Origin: Methanobacteriaceae archaeon
GTDB taxonomy: Archaea; Methanobacteriota; Methanobacteria; Methanobacteriales; Methanobacteriaceae
Direction of reading: 5' to 3'
Length of the DNA: 12,884 nt
NCBI GenBank assembly: GCA_030681145.1
Contig: JAUXXK010000198.1
Location: 1 to 12,884 of the forward strand
Under the pieces are notes generated by a model. It saw only the letters and a program-made list of their open reading frames with translations. It was not told the DNA's origin and did no database searches. Made by a program: the position numbers and the translations under genes. This document shows, piece by piece, positions 1-8,500 of this stretch (the stretch's first letter is position 1; every line of letters begins with the position of its first letter).

Positions 1-31
1 TGAGCTTTTTAGCTGCGAAAAGTCCTGGCAA
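1..31 (-). CDS. rps12: 30S ribosomal protein S12 (uS12), 5' fragment
   Basis: Only the first ten codons lie in the window; the gene runs off the left edge. They read MPGLFAAKKL when the TTG at 29-31 is taken as start, which matches the amino terminus I know for archaeal uS12. A strong Shine-Dalgarno AAGGAGG (41-47) sits nine bases upstream of this TTG and no ATG or GTG lies at a suitable distance, so TTG is the likely start. uS12 is part of the decoding centre of the small ribosomal subunit. In Euryarchaeota it commonly follows the rpo genes, eL30 and the NusA-like gene and precedes uS7 and the elongation factors, as the order here suggests. The identification rests on ten residues plus context. 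Confidence 0.85.
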   Translation of the reverse strand, partial: MPGLFAAKKL

Positions 32-84
32 GTTAATATTCCTCCTTATAAATCTAAAGTTAGTAATCCCTATTTAGGTTATTA

Positions 85-128
85 GCATAATCAATATAAA
101 ATCAATATATATTAAACCATATAAATTT
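85..128 (-). promoter_or_regulatory. Candidate promoter for rps12
   Basis: On the minus strand a TATATA run (106-111) lies about 22-25 bases before an ATGC (85-88) of the kind used as start site (box B) in methanogens, which would leave a leader of about 55 bases before the TTG of rps12. A second TTTATAT run lies at 119-128. The 156-base gap between the nusA-like gene and rps12 is long compared with most gaps in this block, which fits an internal promoter. The sequence is very AT-rich, so chance matches are likely. Confidence 0.35.
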
Positions 129-149
129 AGTTAATAGTAATCAATATAT
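89..149. repeat. Three copies of AATCAATATA upstream of rps12
   Basis: The ten-base string AATCAATATA begins at 89, 100 and 139. The first two copies are eleven bases apart, about one helical turn, and the second and third continue with TAT. They overlap the candidate TATA element of rps12. They could be protein-binding sites or simply reflect AT-rich composition. Confidence 0.4.
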
Positions 150-187
150 TTTTAGTAATTATGACTAGTATTATTCTAGTTAATTAG

Positions 188-619
188 TTATTTTATAACG
201 ATATTACTAATGTTATGCTGTCTTTTTGCCAGTAATCTGGCTCTTTCAATGTTTTGACCACTTTTACCAATGGCAATTCTTTTATTTTTACCATCAGTTT
301 CTATGGTGCCTATTTTTTCCCCATTCTCTCTTTGCAGAATTTTTATGCTGCGCAGTTGTGCAGGGGCCATTAAATTGGAAATGAATTCAGTAGGATCTTC
401 GGAGTGTTCTATAACTTCAACACCTTTATCCACTGCTTGTTGAACTTTAGTTACGGTACTTCCTCTTTTCCCAATGGCAAGACCCATATCGCCTTTTTTC
501 ACTAGAAAAGTTATTTTTCCGTTTTCGTCATCCACGATACAATCTTTTACCATTGCACCTGTCATGCTTTCAAACAGTGCAATATATCTTATTTCATTGG
601 TGGTGAATTTTACAGTCAC
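188..619 (-). CDS. nusA: NusA-like KH-domain transcription factor
   Basis: The 143-residue protein is the archaeal short NusA: two KH domains and nothing else, without the N-terminal polymerase-binding domain and S1 domain of bacterial NusA. The first KH signature, GKRG, is at residues 50-53 and the second, GKSG, at 118-121; both are the GxxG loops that hold single-stranded RNA. The family is linked to transcription elongation or termination and is almost always encoded beside the RNA polymerase genes, as here. The start is a GTG five bases after the rpl30e stop; the ribosome-binding sequence (GGGGTAGG, inside the end of rpl30e) is weaker than those of the neighbours. A short inverted repeat, ACTAG at 164-168 and CTAGT at 176-180, lies just after the stop and could weaken readthrough to rps12. 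Confidence 0.93.
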   Translation of the reverse strand: MTVKFTTNEIRYIALFESMTGAMVKDCIVDDENGKITFLVKKGDMGLAIGKRGSTVTKVQQAVDKGVEVIEHSEDPTEFISNLMAPAQLRSIKILQRENGEKIGTIETDGKNKRIAIGKSGQNIERARLLAKRQHNISNIVIK

Positions 620-624
620 TTAAC

Positions 625-921
625 CTACCCCATTGCTTCAAGTATTGTAGAATCTCCAGGATCTTTGATGACCAATGTGGCTACGGTAAATGGTTTACCA
701 CAAACAGAACCTAAATCTACACTGGTTCCATTGTAGGTGTAAACAGGAATTTCAGAAAGTTTAGCATAATAATTAACATCCTCTTTGATGTTTTCTGGAC
801 TATTATCAGCAACTACTACTAGTTTCCCTTTACCTAATTTCAAAGCTTGAATTGATTTTTCTGATCCTAAAGTGACAACACCAGTGTCTACAGCGATTCT
901 TATTCCTCTATCGACGTCCAT
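625..921 (-). CDS. rpl30e: 50S ribosomal protein L30e (eL30)
   Basis: The 98-residue protein matches the archaeal/eukaryotic eL30 family in length and sequence: an N-terminal helix, the GSEKSIQALKLGKGKLVVVA region typical of the L7Ae/L30e fold, which binds kinked RNA, and a conserved C-terminal part with the VCGKPF segment. It belongs to the large ribosomal subunit. The start is ATG at 919-921 with AAGGAGG eight bases upstream; this Shine-Dalgarno overlaps the rpoA2 stop codon, so the two genes are tightly coupled (12-base gap). The position between rpoA2 and the NusA-like gene is the usual one in euryarchaeal polymerase operons. Confidence 0.96.
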   Translation of the reverse strand: MDVDRGIRIAVDTGVVTLGSEKSIQALKLGKGKLVVVADNSPENIKEDVNYYAKLSEIPVYTYNGTSVDLGSVCGKPFTVATLVIKDPGDSTILEAMG

Positions 922-933
922 ATGCTTGCCTCC

Positions 934-2082
934 TTATTTTTTTTGTTTCATTAAGACACCAACAGAACCCGTTCCTAACGGTATTGGTTGTCCGATAATA
1001 ATGTTCTCAATAATACCAGTAAGGTGATCTATTTCTCCCCTTATACTGGCGCGAAGAAGATGTTTTCCAGTTTCTTCAAAAGAAGCTCGGGCAAGAACAC
1101 TTGCTTTCTCACCACTAATACCATGCCTACCTATAGACTTAACAGAACCATCTGCAGACATCATATCTGCAACCAGCATAATGTGTCTAACATCAACTGT
1201 AAGTCCCTGTTCATCCATTGTACGCTGTGCTTCATGGATTATTGAATTACGAGCGGCTTCGATTCCTAAAACTTTTTCTACTTCATGTATATCGTTGGTT
1301 GTAGTTCGAACTTTATCCACACCTTCCATTTTAAGAACAGCTCCAAGGTTTGAACCTTCGGTGTGTATAACCCATTCATCTTCTTCTTTTCGAATAACGA
1401 CTTTTCCGATGTTTTTTACACCACTAATCTGAAGATCGCGTACTTTATCTGCTAAAAGTCTCAATTCTCTTATACTTGGTTTGGAAGGTTCAAAGCTTAG
1501 TACATTGTTATCTATTTGTACCTTCTTAAAAGCTTTTTCTACACGATTTATAATGTCTTCAAAGTTCAGCCTTTTATCTTCAATTTTAGGCATATCCAAT
1601 TCTACCACTACATTCATTTTAGCATAGTTAGTGTGGAAGTCTTGGACAATATCATTCATGGTACTTTTACCAATTTGGTTGGCAATAGTTCTCACAAATT
1701 CTTCATCGACTCTAAATTCTTCTTCAAAGTAAATAGCCATGGTTGGGGTGGATATTTTTTTTCTCGCATCCACAATTTCAATGAGTCTCGGAAGACCCAG
1801 GGTAACGTTTAGCTCTGCTACCCCTGCATAGTGAAAAGTACGCATGGTCATCTGAGTACCAGGTTCACCAACAGATTGAGCAGCTACAGTTCCAACTGCT
1901 TCTCCATTTTCTACTCGAGCTCGTTCATAAGCTTTTTTAACTCTTTTGACTAATTCATCAAGTTCTTTATCATCCATGTCGCGCTTTTCTACAGTTTCAG
2001 CTATTTCATATATTAAGCTCTCTGTAAATTTAGCCCTTTTTTTCTTAACGACTTTTGTAACCTTTTCTATTGTTTCCTGCAC
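934..2082 (-). CDS. rpoA2: RNA polymerase subunit A'' (Rpo1C)
   Basis: This is the C-terminal part of the largest polymerase subunit, which is split in archaea; 382 residues is a normal length with no intein. The segment at residues 62-90 (AVGTVAAQSVGEP followed by GTQMTMRTFHYAGVA) is the trigger loop that closes on the incoming nucleotide. The later SADGSVKSIGRHGISGEKASVLARASFEET segment (about 309-338) is the conserved C-terminal part of the cleft and jaw. It assembles with A' (the gene upstream) to form one functional subunit. The start is a GTG preceded by AGGTGAT, an almost perfect match to the archaeal anti-Shine-Dalgarno. The first 20 residues are strongly basic. The gap to rpoA1 is 48 bases of AT-rich sequence. 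Confidence 0.96.
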   Translation of the reverse strand: MQETIEKVTKVVKKKRAKFTESLIYEIAETVEKRDMDDKELDELVKRVKKAYERARVENGEAVGTVAAQSVGEPGTQMTMRTFHYAGVAELNVTLGLPRLIEIVDARKKISTPTMAIYFEEEFRVDEEFVRTIANQIGKSTMNDIVQDFHTNYAKMNVVVELDMPKIEDKRLNFEDIINRVEKAFKKVQIDNNVLSFEPSKPSIRELRLLADKVRDLQISGVKNIGKVVIRKEEDEWVIHTEGSNLGAVLKMEGVDKVRTTTNDIHEVEKVLGIEAARNSIIHEAQRTMDEQGLTVDVRHIMLVADMMSADGSVKSIGRHGISGEKASVLARASFEETGKHLLRASIRGEIDHLTGIIENIIIGQPIPLGTGSVGVLMKQKK

Positions 2083-2130
2083 AAAATCACCTAAACCAAC
2101 TGCAACAGATAAAAATATAATTTTAATTAA

Positions 2131-4791
2131 TTATTTTTCAGACTTTATTCTCATTTCATCTACGAGTTTGTCCAGGTCAACTACTTTACCATAATCACTT
2201 TTGGCTGGATCTACTCCGTCTTCACCGTACATGGTTTGGATGATAACTCCTCTATTATCTGTAACGGTACCGTCTTCTTTTACACTTAAATCCTGAAGAG
2301 CGTTAACCAGTCTTCTTTGCATGTAACCACTTTGTGCTGTACGAATAGCTGTATCTACCAGACCTTCTCTTCCTCCCATTGCGTGGAAAAAGAATTCTAT
2401 TGGGTCTAACCCTTTTTTGTAACTTGAATGGACGAATCCTCGTGCTTTAGCACCTAATTCTCTTTTTTGGAAGTGAGGTAATGTCCTTTCACTGTAACCT
2501 CGATCGATTCGACCACCACGAACTGACTGTTGTCCTACACATGCGGTAATTTGAGTAAGGTTCAGCATGGATCCTCTAGCACCAGTTAGTGCCATGATTA
2601 CTGCATGGTTTTCATTGATATCAAAGTAACTTTCTGCTATTTCCCCTGACTTATCCCTTGCTTCACCAAGAACTTGCATGATTCTCATTTCCAGAGTTTC
2701 TTCTAGGCTTCTTCCAGGCAATGCTTCCAGTTCGTTGTTATCGTATGCTTCTACCAGCAGATCGACCTTTTTCTCAGCATGATCCAAATGAACTTCTATT
2801 CTTTCTTTAGCTTCCTGAGGAATTTCTTCGTCATTGGTACTGGTGGTGAATCCTGCTTTCATGATACCTGATACTGCCAATTTAGTAGATGCATCCAAGA
2901 ATTCACGAGCACTATCTGTTCCGTATTCTTTAACGATGTGATCAAGAATCTTTCCAGAGAATGCACCGTATGCTTTTTCATCCATAACACCAGTAAGAAG
3001 TTTTCCGTCTTCAATTACAACATATGCATCGTTTTTACATTCTTTTTTAAGACATTCATCACATTTACGGCAAATTTCAGCAGTGTAGACCATGTTAAGA
3101 TCTTTTGGTAAGACTTCACTGAAAATTTGCTTACCGGTCCATTTTTCACCTGTTTTATCAGGTATTGGTAAATTAGATTTCCTCAAAATCTGGAAAACCT
3201 GATCTTCATTGAATATGGCACTTTCTCTGGTTAACAAATAGGCTCCTGAGATGTGGTCGTGTATTCCTCCAATAATAGGCCCTCCAAATCTGGGTGAGAG
3301 AATGTGTTCTTGTACTCGCATAAGTGATTTGGCTTCTGCCCGGGATTCTTCTGTCTGGAAAATGTGCATGTTCATTTCGTCCCCATCAAAATCAGCATTG
3401 TATGGTGGACAGACACAAAGGTTTAATCTGAAGGTTTTGTATGGTAGTACTCGTACTTCGTGAGCCATCATAGACATTCTGTGAAGTGAAGGTTGTCTGT
3501 TAAATAAAACAATGTCTCCATCTTTTAAATGCCTCTCCACAACATAAGAACCTTCACCAGTATATTCATTGAAATTCTTTTCCAGGTTTTCAGCTACGGT
3601 TTCTTTTATTTCATCATAAATTCGTATTTTCCGCCCATCGGGTCTTATGACGTAGTTGGCTCCGGGGTGTAAATTGGAACCATTCAGGATATATCCTTTC
3701 ATTTCTTCTAGGTTCCATTCTGTAATTTTTACAGGTACTGTTACTTCAGTGGCTATTATTTTAGGCACACCTACTTCGTTAATACTTATATTGGGGTCTG
3801 GAGATATGACGGTACGCGCTGAAAAATTTACACGTTTACCTGATAAATTACTTCTGAATCGCCCTTCTTTACCTTTTAAACGCTGAGCAAGGGTTTTCAA
3901 TGGCCGACCAGATCTGTGTCTTGCTGGTGGAACACCTGATGCTTCGTTATCAAAGTAAGTAGTTACATGGTACTGTAATAGTTCCCATAAATCCTCTACA
4001 ATCAGTTGAGGAGCCCCAGCTTCCATATTTTCTTTTAATCTTTGATTTATACGTAAAATATCTACTAATTTGTGAGTCAAATCATCCTCGGATCGTTCAC
4101 CAGTTTCTAATGTGATGGAAGGCCTCACAGTTACTGGGGGTACTGGCAAGACTGTTAAAACCATCCATTCTGGCCGTGCTACTTGTTGCCCGTCCTTTGA
4201 TTTTTCTGCATTTACTCCCAGGATTAAAGCATCAGAATCTGGAATGAGTTCCAACCTTTCCCTTACTTCACTTGCAGTTAATTTGTAGTTACCTTCTACC
4301 ATAGAAACAGGTTTATCTATTTTTACTTCTTCCTGTTCCTCTTCACAGTGAGGACATTTGTCTCTCCTTGCAACGGTATAAACTTCTTTTATTATTTTTG
4401 TAAGGCTTTCTTCGTTTTTGATTAAGTTTTTGAATTTTTCCCTATAATCAAATATCTCACTTTCAGTTAATAAAATCCGTCCGCAAGTGTTACAAGTGGA
4501 TCGTAGTATCTTGTGAATAGTATCGGCAAATCCTACGTGAATTACTGGTCTGGCCAAATTTATGCTTCCAAAGTGCCCCTGGCAGTCTCCTCCTTTGGAA
4601 CCACATGTTCTACATTTTAAACTAGGATCTATAACCCCTAAACGGGGATCCATTAACCCGTTTTCAATGGGGTATCCATCTTCATCATAGGTGTCTGGTG
4701 TAACAATTTTGGTCACCGACATCTTTCTAATGTCTTCAGGAGACATTAGACCGAAGTTGATCTGGGAAATTTTCTTTAAAATTCCTGTCAA
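2131..4791 (-). CDS. rpoA1: RNA polymerase subunit A' (Rpo1N)
   Basis: This is the N-terminal part of the largest subunit, 886 residues, carrying the catalytic magnesium site NADFDGDEMN at 465-474 (Asp467, Asp469, Asp471). Two zinc sites of the clamp are visible: Cys60/Cys63/Cys70/His73 and Cys100/Cys103/Cys146/Cys149. The bridge-helix region with FFHAMGGREGLVDTAIRTAQ lies at about 801-820, near the split from A''. A further cysteine cluster, Cys574/577/580/585, lies in the pore region. No intein interrupts the active-site motif. The start is taken as TTG: AAAGGAGAG lies six bases upstream, and the protein then begins with the usual KKISQINFGLMSPEDIRKMSV. The next internal ATG would remove part of that conserved segment. 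A 132-base AT-rich gap separates it from rpoB1. Confidence 0.97.
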   Translation of the reverse strand: MTGILKKISQINFGLMSPEDIRKMSVTKIVTPDTYDEDGYPIENGLMDPRLGVIDPSLKCRTCGSKGGDCQGHFGSINLARPVIHVGFADTIHKILRSTCNTCGRILLTESEIFDYREKFKNLIKNEESLTKIIKEVYTVARRDKCPHCEEEQEEVKIDKPVSMVEGNYKLTASEVRERLELIPDSDALILGVNAEKSKDGQQVARPEWMVLTVLPVPPVTVRPSITLETGERSEDDLTHKLVDILRINQRLKENMEAGAPQLIVEDLWELLQYHVTTYFDNEASGVPPARHRSGRPLKTLAQRLKGKEGRFRSNLSGKRVNFSARTVISPDPNISINEVGVPKIIATEVTVPVKITEWNLEEMKGYILNGSNLHPGANYVIRPDGRKIRIYDEIKETVAENLEKNFNEYTGEGSYVVERHLKDGDIVLFNRQPSLHRMSMMAHEVRVLPYKTFRLNLCVCPPYNADFDGDEMNMHIFQTEESRAEAKSLMRVQEHILSPRFGGPIIGGIHDHISGAYLLTRESAIFNEDQVFQILRKSNLPIPDKTGEKWTGKQIFSEVLPKDLNMVYTAEICRKCDECLKKECKNDAYVVIEDGKLLTGVMDEKAYGAFSGKILDHIVKEYGTDSAREFLDASTKLAVSGIMKAGFTTSTNDEEIPQEAKERIEVHLDHAEKKVDLLVEAYDNNELEALPGRSLEETLEMRIMQVLGEARDKSGEIAESYFDINENHAVIMALTGARGSMLNLTQITACVGQQSVRGGRIDRGYSERTLPHFQKRELGAKARGFVHSSYKKGLDPIEFFFHAMGGREGLVDTAIRTAQSGYMQRRLVNALQDLSVKEDGTVTDNRGVIIQTMYGEDGVDPAKSDYGKVVDLDKLVDEMRIKSEK

Positions 4792-4923
4792 GGTTTTCTC
4801 TCCTTTATTTTACTCCTTATATAATCAATTCCCTTATTTTTTTGTTTTAATTATCTATAATCATTTTTATAATCATTTATTATCATAAATAATGAAATTA
4901 GAAAATCATTAATAAATAAGTAA
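4792..4923 (-). other. AT-rich spacer between rpoB1 and rpoA1
   Basis: This gap holds two direct copies of TATAATCATT (4856-4865 and 4868-4877, plus-strand reading) and two purine-rich Shine-Dalgarno-like runs close to rpoA1 on the minus strand, AAGGAGT and then AAAGGAGAG. Only the second is suitably placed for the TTG start. TATA-like runs are present, so an internal promoter for rpoA1 is possible, but the base composition makes such matches weak evidence. I see no gene here. Confidence 0.35.
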
Positions 4924-6735
4924 TCAGGCTTTATCTTCCAAAACCAGTTTAGGGAATATACATAGGCTCTTCAGTTCATCAAGCAATAATTTGAACGCAT
5001 ATGAAATTTCTACAGGGAATGATTCTGAATCTCCACAGATAGGACAATATTTTTTATCTCTGACACGATCCTCCACTGCTATCATACCACATTGATCACA
5101 TACAACAGCTTCGTATTTATCTGATTCATCCAGCAATCTTTCTTTTAGGGCTAAAGCTGCTCCATGTGCAATTAAACAATCTCTTTCCATTTCTCCAAAT
5201 CTCAAACCACCTTCTCTGGCCCTACCTTCGGTTGGTTGTCTTGTGAGAACTTGTACAGGCCCTCTAGATCTGGCATAGACTTTATCAGTGGTCATGTGGT
5301 GTAATTTTTGGTAGTAAGCTACTCCTACAAATATTTCAGCTTCAATTCTTTCACCAGTAATTCCATTGTATAATGATTCCACTCCGGCGGTTTCATATCC
5401 ATTTGATTTTAGGGCTGCGCTAATATCAGATTCAAGTTCTCCTGTAAATGGAGTTCCATCTATTCTTCTACCTTCCATACAACCTGCTTTTCCACCTAAC
5501 ATTTCTAATACTTGCCCTACAGACATCCTTGATGGAATTGCGTGTGGATTAACAACGAGATCTGGTACAATACCATCTTCAGTAAATGGCATGTTTTCTT
5601 GGGAAACTATTAGTCCTACTACTCCTTTTTGCCCGTGCCTGGAAGCAAATTTATCCCCAAATTCGGGTTGTCTTTGGTCACGAACTCTTATCTTAGCTAA
5701 ACGACTACCTTCCACAGTTTCAGTTAATAAAACTGCATCAACGGTTCCTTTCTCCCCGTGTCTAACCGTTACCGAAGTTTCTCTTCTTCTCTCAGCAACA
5801 GTACCAAATTCATCTATTTCTTCTAAAAATCGTGGGGGTGAAGTTTTACCTATTAAAACGTCTCCTGAATAAACTCTTGATTCGGGGTTTACTATACCGT
5901 CATCGTCCAGATGTCGATATGCTTCTTCAGATCGGTATCCTCTAACTCCTTTTTCAGGAATTTCGAAATTATCTTCCTGTCCTCCAGGATATCTTCTTTC
6001 GGATGCTTCATATGATCTGAAAAATGATGAACGTGAAAGACCCCTTTCAATAGATGCTTTATTAAGAATTAATGCATCTTCCATGTTATATCCTTCATAA
6101 GACATAACTGCCACAACAAAATTCTGCCCAGATGGACGTTTATCATATCCTGTGGCGTCTATTATCCTAGTTTTAACAATAGGTATTTGTGGGTGGTGTA
6201 AAAGATGGGCTCTTGTATCTGTACGCATCCCATAATTAGAAACATATAATCCCAGTGCCTGTTTGGTCATTCCTGCTTCCATGGTGTTTCTTGGTGAAGA
6301 ATTGTGATTTGCAAAAGGAATAATTCCTGCACAAATACCAAGCATGGTTGATGGATCTATTTCTAAATGAGTATGATATTCATTCAAATCTCCCAAAGAC
6401 ATGGAAATATAGGCGTTTTCTTCTTCTTCAGCATCCAAATATTCAATGATGCCTCCTTTTATCAGATTTTCCCATCTTATTTCCCCTTTTCTCATTTTGG
6501 CGACGTGTTCTTCTTCCAATAATGGTGTTCCATTTTTAACTAGAATAAGTGGTCTTCTAGCACGTCCGGGGTCATTGAATATATAAACTTCTCCAGTTTC
6601 AGAATAATAAGTAATATTCATCTCATCAGAGATTTCTCCAGTTCGTCTCTTTTCCCTCATATCATCTACGAAACTTTCTGGATCGTCACAAGTCCCTATG
6701 AGTTTTCCGTTAATGTAAATTTTAGCTTTTCTCAC
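4924..6735 (-). CDS. rpoB1: RNA polymerase subunit B' (Rpo2C)
   Basis: This is the C-terminal half of the second-largest subunit, 603 residues from the chosen start. Recognisable parts (numbered from the GTG): NMEDA at about 217-221, the catalytic-cleft segment GDKFASRHGQKG at about 360-371, RFGEMERDCLIAHGA near 512-526, and a zinc ribbon with Cys546/Cys549 and Cys564/Cys567. The frame is open five codons further, to an ATG at 6748-6750, but that ATG is itself part of the Shine-Dalgarno (ATGGGAGG) and has no ribosome site of its own. The GTG at 6733-6735 lies seven bases after GGGAGG and is the better start. With B'' from the gene just upstream it forms a complete B subunit; this split is normal for methanogens, not a mutation. 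Confidence 0.96.
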   Translation of the reverse strand: MRKAKIYINGKLIGTCDDPESFVDDMREKRRTGEISDEMNITYYSETGEVYIFNDPGRARRPLILVKNGTPLLEEEHVAKMRKGEIRWENLIKGGIIEYLDAEEEENAYISMSLGDLNEYHTHLEIDPSTMLGICAGIIPFANHNSSPRNTMEAGMTKQALGLYVSNYGMRTDTRAHLLHHPQIPIVKTRIIDATGYDKRPSGQNFVVAVMSYEGYNMEDALILNKASIERGLSRSSFFRSYEASERRYPGGQEDNFEIPEKGVRGYRSEEAYRHLDDDGIVNPESRVYSGDVLIGKTSPPRFLEEIDEFGTVAERRRETSVTVRHGEKGTVDAVLLTETVEGSRLAKIRVRDQRQPEFGDKFASRHGQKGVVGLIVSQENMPFTEDGIVPDLVVNPHAIPSRMSVGQVLEMLGGKAGCMEGRRIDGTPFTGELESDISAALKSNGYETAGVESLYNGITGERIEAEIFVGVAYYQKLHHMTTDKVYARSRGPVQVLTRQPTEGRAREGGLRFGEMERDCLIAHGAALALKERLLDESDKYEAVVCDQCGMIAVEDRVRDKKYCPICGDSESFPVEISYAFKLLLDELKSLCIFPKLVLEDKA

Positions 6736-6742
6736 GAAATTG

Positions 6743-6748
6743 CCTCCC
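6743..6748 (-). promoter_or_regulatory. Ribosome-binding site deciding the rpoB1 start
   Basis: GGGAGG on the minus strand, seven bases before the GTG at 6735. It overlaps an in-frame ATG that would otherwise be picked as start, so it argues for the shorter protein. Confidence 0.8.
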
Positions 6749-6775
6749 ATTTAAAATAAAAATAAGAATAAAGAG

Positions 6776-8320
6776 TTAGTTTAGAACTCCCATCTTCTTG
6801 ATGATGCTTTCGATTTCTTCAGGGGCTGAACCTTCGGATATTCTGGCCATAAGGGCTAAGTTTTTCACTAAACCACAGTTAGGACCTTCAGGTGTTTCGT
6901 TAGGGCAGATTTTACCAAATTGAGTTGGATGCAAATCTCTTGCTTCAAAGTGAGGCTGACTTCTACTTAATGGTGAAACAACCCGCCGCATATGTGACAA
7001 TGTCCCCATATAACTGGTTCTATCCAATAGCTGGCTTACACCCGCTCTTCCACCAACCCAATTTCCGGTGGCTATTGCATGTTTAATGTTTTCAGTCAAC
7101 ACATCAGAACGCACTGCCTGTTTTACAGAAGGTTCTTTACCTCTAGCCAAACTTCTTTCTAATTGATAACTCATGTCTCTGGTTAAACTGGTAAATGCTA
7201 CTCTAAATAAATCTTCCATTAAATCTCCAGAAACCCTCAGTCTTTTATTAGTATAATGGTCCTTGTCGTGTGGGTCTCTCTCTTCAGAGATAACTTGTAA
7301 CAACATTTCAGTCATTTCCGCTAGATAAACTGCTTTTTCTGATCTGGTCTCTGAATCCACACCCATGTGTGGTAAAAGATATCGATCAATTACATCTTCA
7401 GCTCGTTTAATACGATATTCTTCAGTCATACCTTTGGCGACTCTATTCCCAATGTATTTTATAGCACTGTTAATAAGATAATCTCGACGTTCTTCCTGAG
7501 ACAAATCTTCCATTTCAGATGGTTCTAGTTTAAGGGCCTGATCTGAAACTTGTATATCGTCTGCAATAGCCATTTGGTAGTTAAAATCGTCAGAAATATG
7601 GGTGATAATTTCTTCATCAGTGGCAAGTCCTAGAGCCCTTAATAAAACAACTAGTGGTATTTCTCCAGGAACATATGGGAATGAAATTCTTAAGAAAACC
7701 CCTGTTTTTCTAGGTTTTCTGTACTCTAACGATATTCTTGCTCTAAAACCACTTTTTATTGAAGTAACAATGGCCCTAGCTCTCCTATCTGATATTTCAC
7801 CTATTCGCTCTAGGATAATTTTATTTGGTGCGATTTCTTCCATTGTAACAATAGCTCTTTCAGAACCATTAACTATGAAATAACCCCCAGGATCTTGTGG
7901 ATCTTCACCCTTGGCTATTAATTCTTCTTGATTTAAGTTATTTAAATGACATATGTCAGATTTAAGCATCAGAGGCAATTCTCCAATGTAAACTTTTTCA
8001 AAATCTGGTGCGCTTTCTTCTTTTTTTATAAGACGCATTTCCAGATACATATGGGCAGAATAAGTCAAATTTCTAAGCCTAGCTTCTGTTGGAAATATTA
8101 AACTTTTGGAACCATCTGCTTCTTTTGTAAATGGTTTCTTTATTTCCAGCTGACCTGTTTCAACTGTGTATTCTCCTTGTTCTAATTCAATAGGTTCTGT
8201 TATATCAATTATGTTTTGTATTCTGTGATTTACAAAGTCGTTATAGGATTTAACGTGGTGATCTACCAAGTTGTGTTCATCAAAAAACGCGTCTACCAAT
8301 CCCCATGCACTCTTTTTCAT
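6776..8320 (-). CDS. rpoB2: RNA polymerase subunit B'' (Rpo2N)
   Basis: This is the N-terminal half of the second-largest subunit, 514 residues. It carries the protrusion and lobe domains, the conserved GGYFIVNGSERAIVTMEE (about 145-162), and the fork region near the C terminus, with LSHMRRVVSPLSRSQPHFEARD at about 441-462 and HPTQFGKICPNETPEGPNCG at 464-483. This last part corresponds to the rifampicin-pocket region of bacterial RpoB. The protein ends shortly after, at the usual split point of methanogen B subunits, and B' resumes 40 bases downstream. The start is ATG with GGAGGGA ending five bases upstream. A 180-base gap separates it from rpoH, the longest gap inside the polymerase block, and may hold a promoter. 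Confidence 0.97.
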   Translation of the reverse strand: MKKSAWGLVDAFFDEHNLVDHHVKSYNDFVNHRIQNIIDITEPIELEQGEYTVETGQLEIKKPFTKEADGSKSLIFPTEARLRNLTYSAHMYLEMRLIKKEESAPDFEKVYIGELPLMLKSDICHLNNLNQEELIAKGEDPQDPGGYFIVNGSERAIVTMEEIAPNKIILERIGEISDRRARAIVTSIKSGFRARISLEYRKPRKTGVFLRISFPYVPGEIPLVVLLRALGLATDEEIITHISDDFNYQMAIADDIQVSDQALKLEPSEMEDLSQEERRDYLINSAIKYIGNRVAKGMTEEYRIKRAEDVIDRYLLPHMGVDSETRSEKAVYLAEMTEMLLQVISEERDPHDKDHYTNKRLRVSGDLMEDLFRVAFTSLTRDMSYQLERSLARGKEPSVKQAVRSDVLTENIKHAIATGNWVGGRAGVSQLLDRTSYMGTLSHMRRVVSPLSRSQPHFEARDLHPTQFGKICPNETPEGPNCGLVKNLALMARISEGSAPEEIESIIKKMGVLN

Positions 8321-8500
8321 GGACTCCCTCCAAAAAATAAATACCTGTAAAATATTTAGCTAAATTTTAATACTCATTTTTGTCAAATAACCAATTAAAT
8401 ACATATTAATCAAATATTAATACGCCTATTGACTACAAACTTGATTTGTGAGTTATTAGTGTAAAAAATATTATAGAATTAAATAAATGAAACTAGTAAA
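8321..8500 (-). promoter_or_regulatory. Spacer between rpoH and rpoB2, possible internal promoter
   Basis: This AT-rich spacer has several TATA-like runs on the minus strand, none with a clear methanogen box A and box B pair. A short imperfect palindrome (ACAAA at 8436-8440, TTTGT at 8445-8449, plus-strand reading) and two ATATTAAT copies eleven bases apart (8403-8410 and 8414-8421) are visible. A T-rich run after the rpoH stop could slow transcription. No gene is seen. Confidence 0.3.

Noticed and set aside
5366..5872. A 168-residue open frame on the plus strand
   Set aside because: It is fully antisense to the conserved catalytic part of rpoB1, its sequence resembles no family I know, and it has no supporting ribosome site; it is a shadow of the real gene.
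4924..8320. Split RNA polymerase B subunit as a possible frameshift
   Set aside because: Both halves have their own ribosome sites and ends, and the B''/B' split is a known normal trait of many methanogens.
934..8320. Inteins in the polymerase subunits
   Set aside because: Active-site motifs in rpoA1, rpoA2 and rpoB1 are uninterrupted and the lengths are normal.
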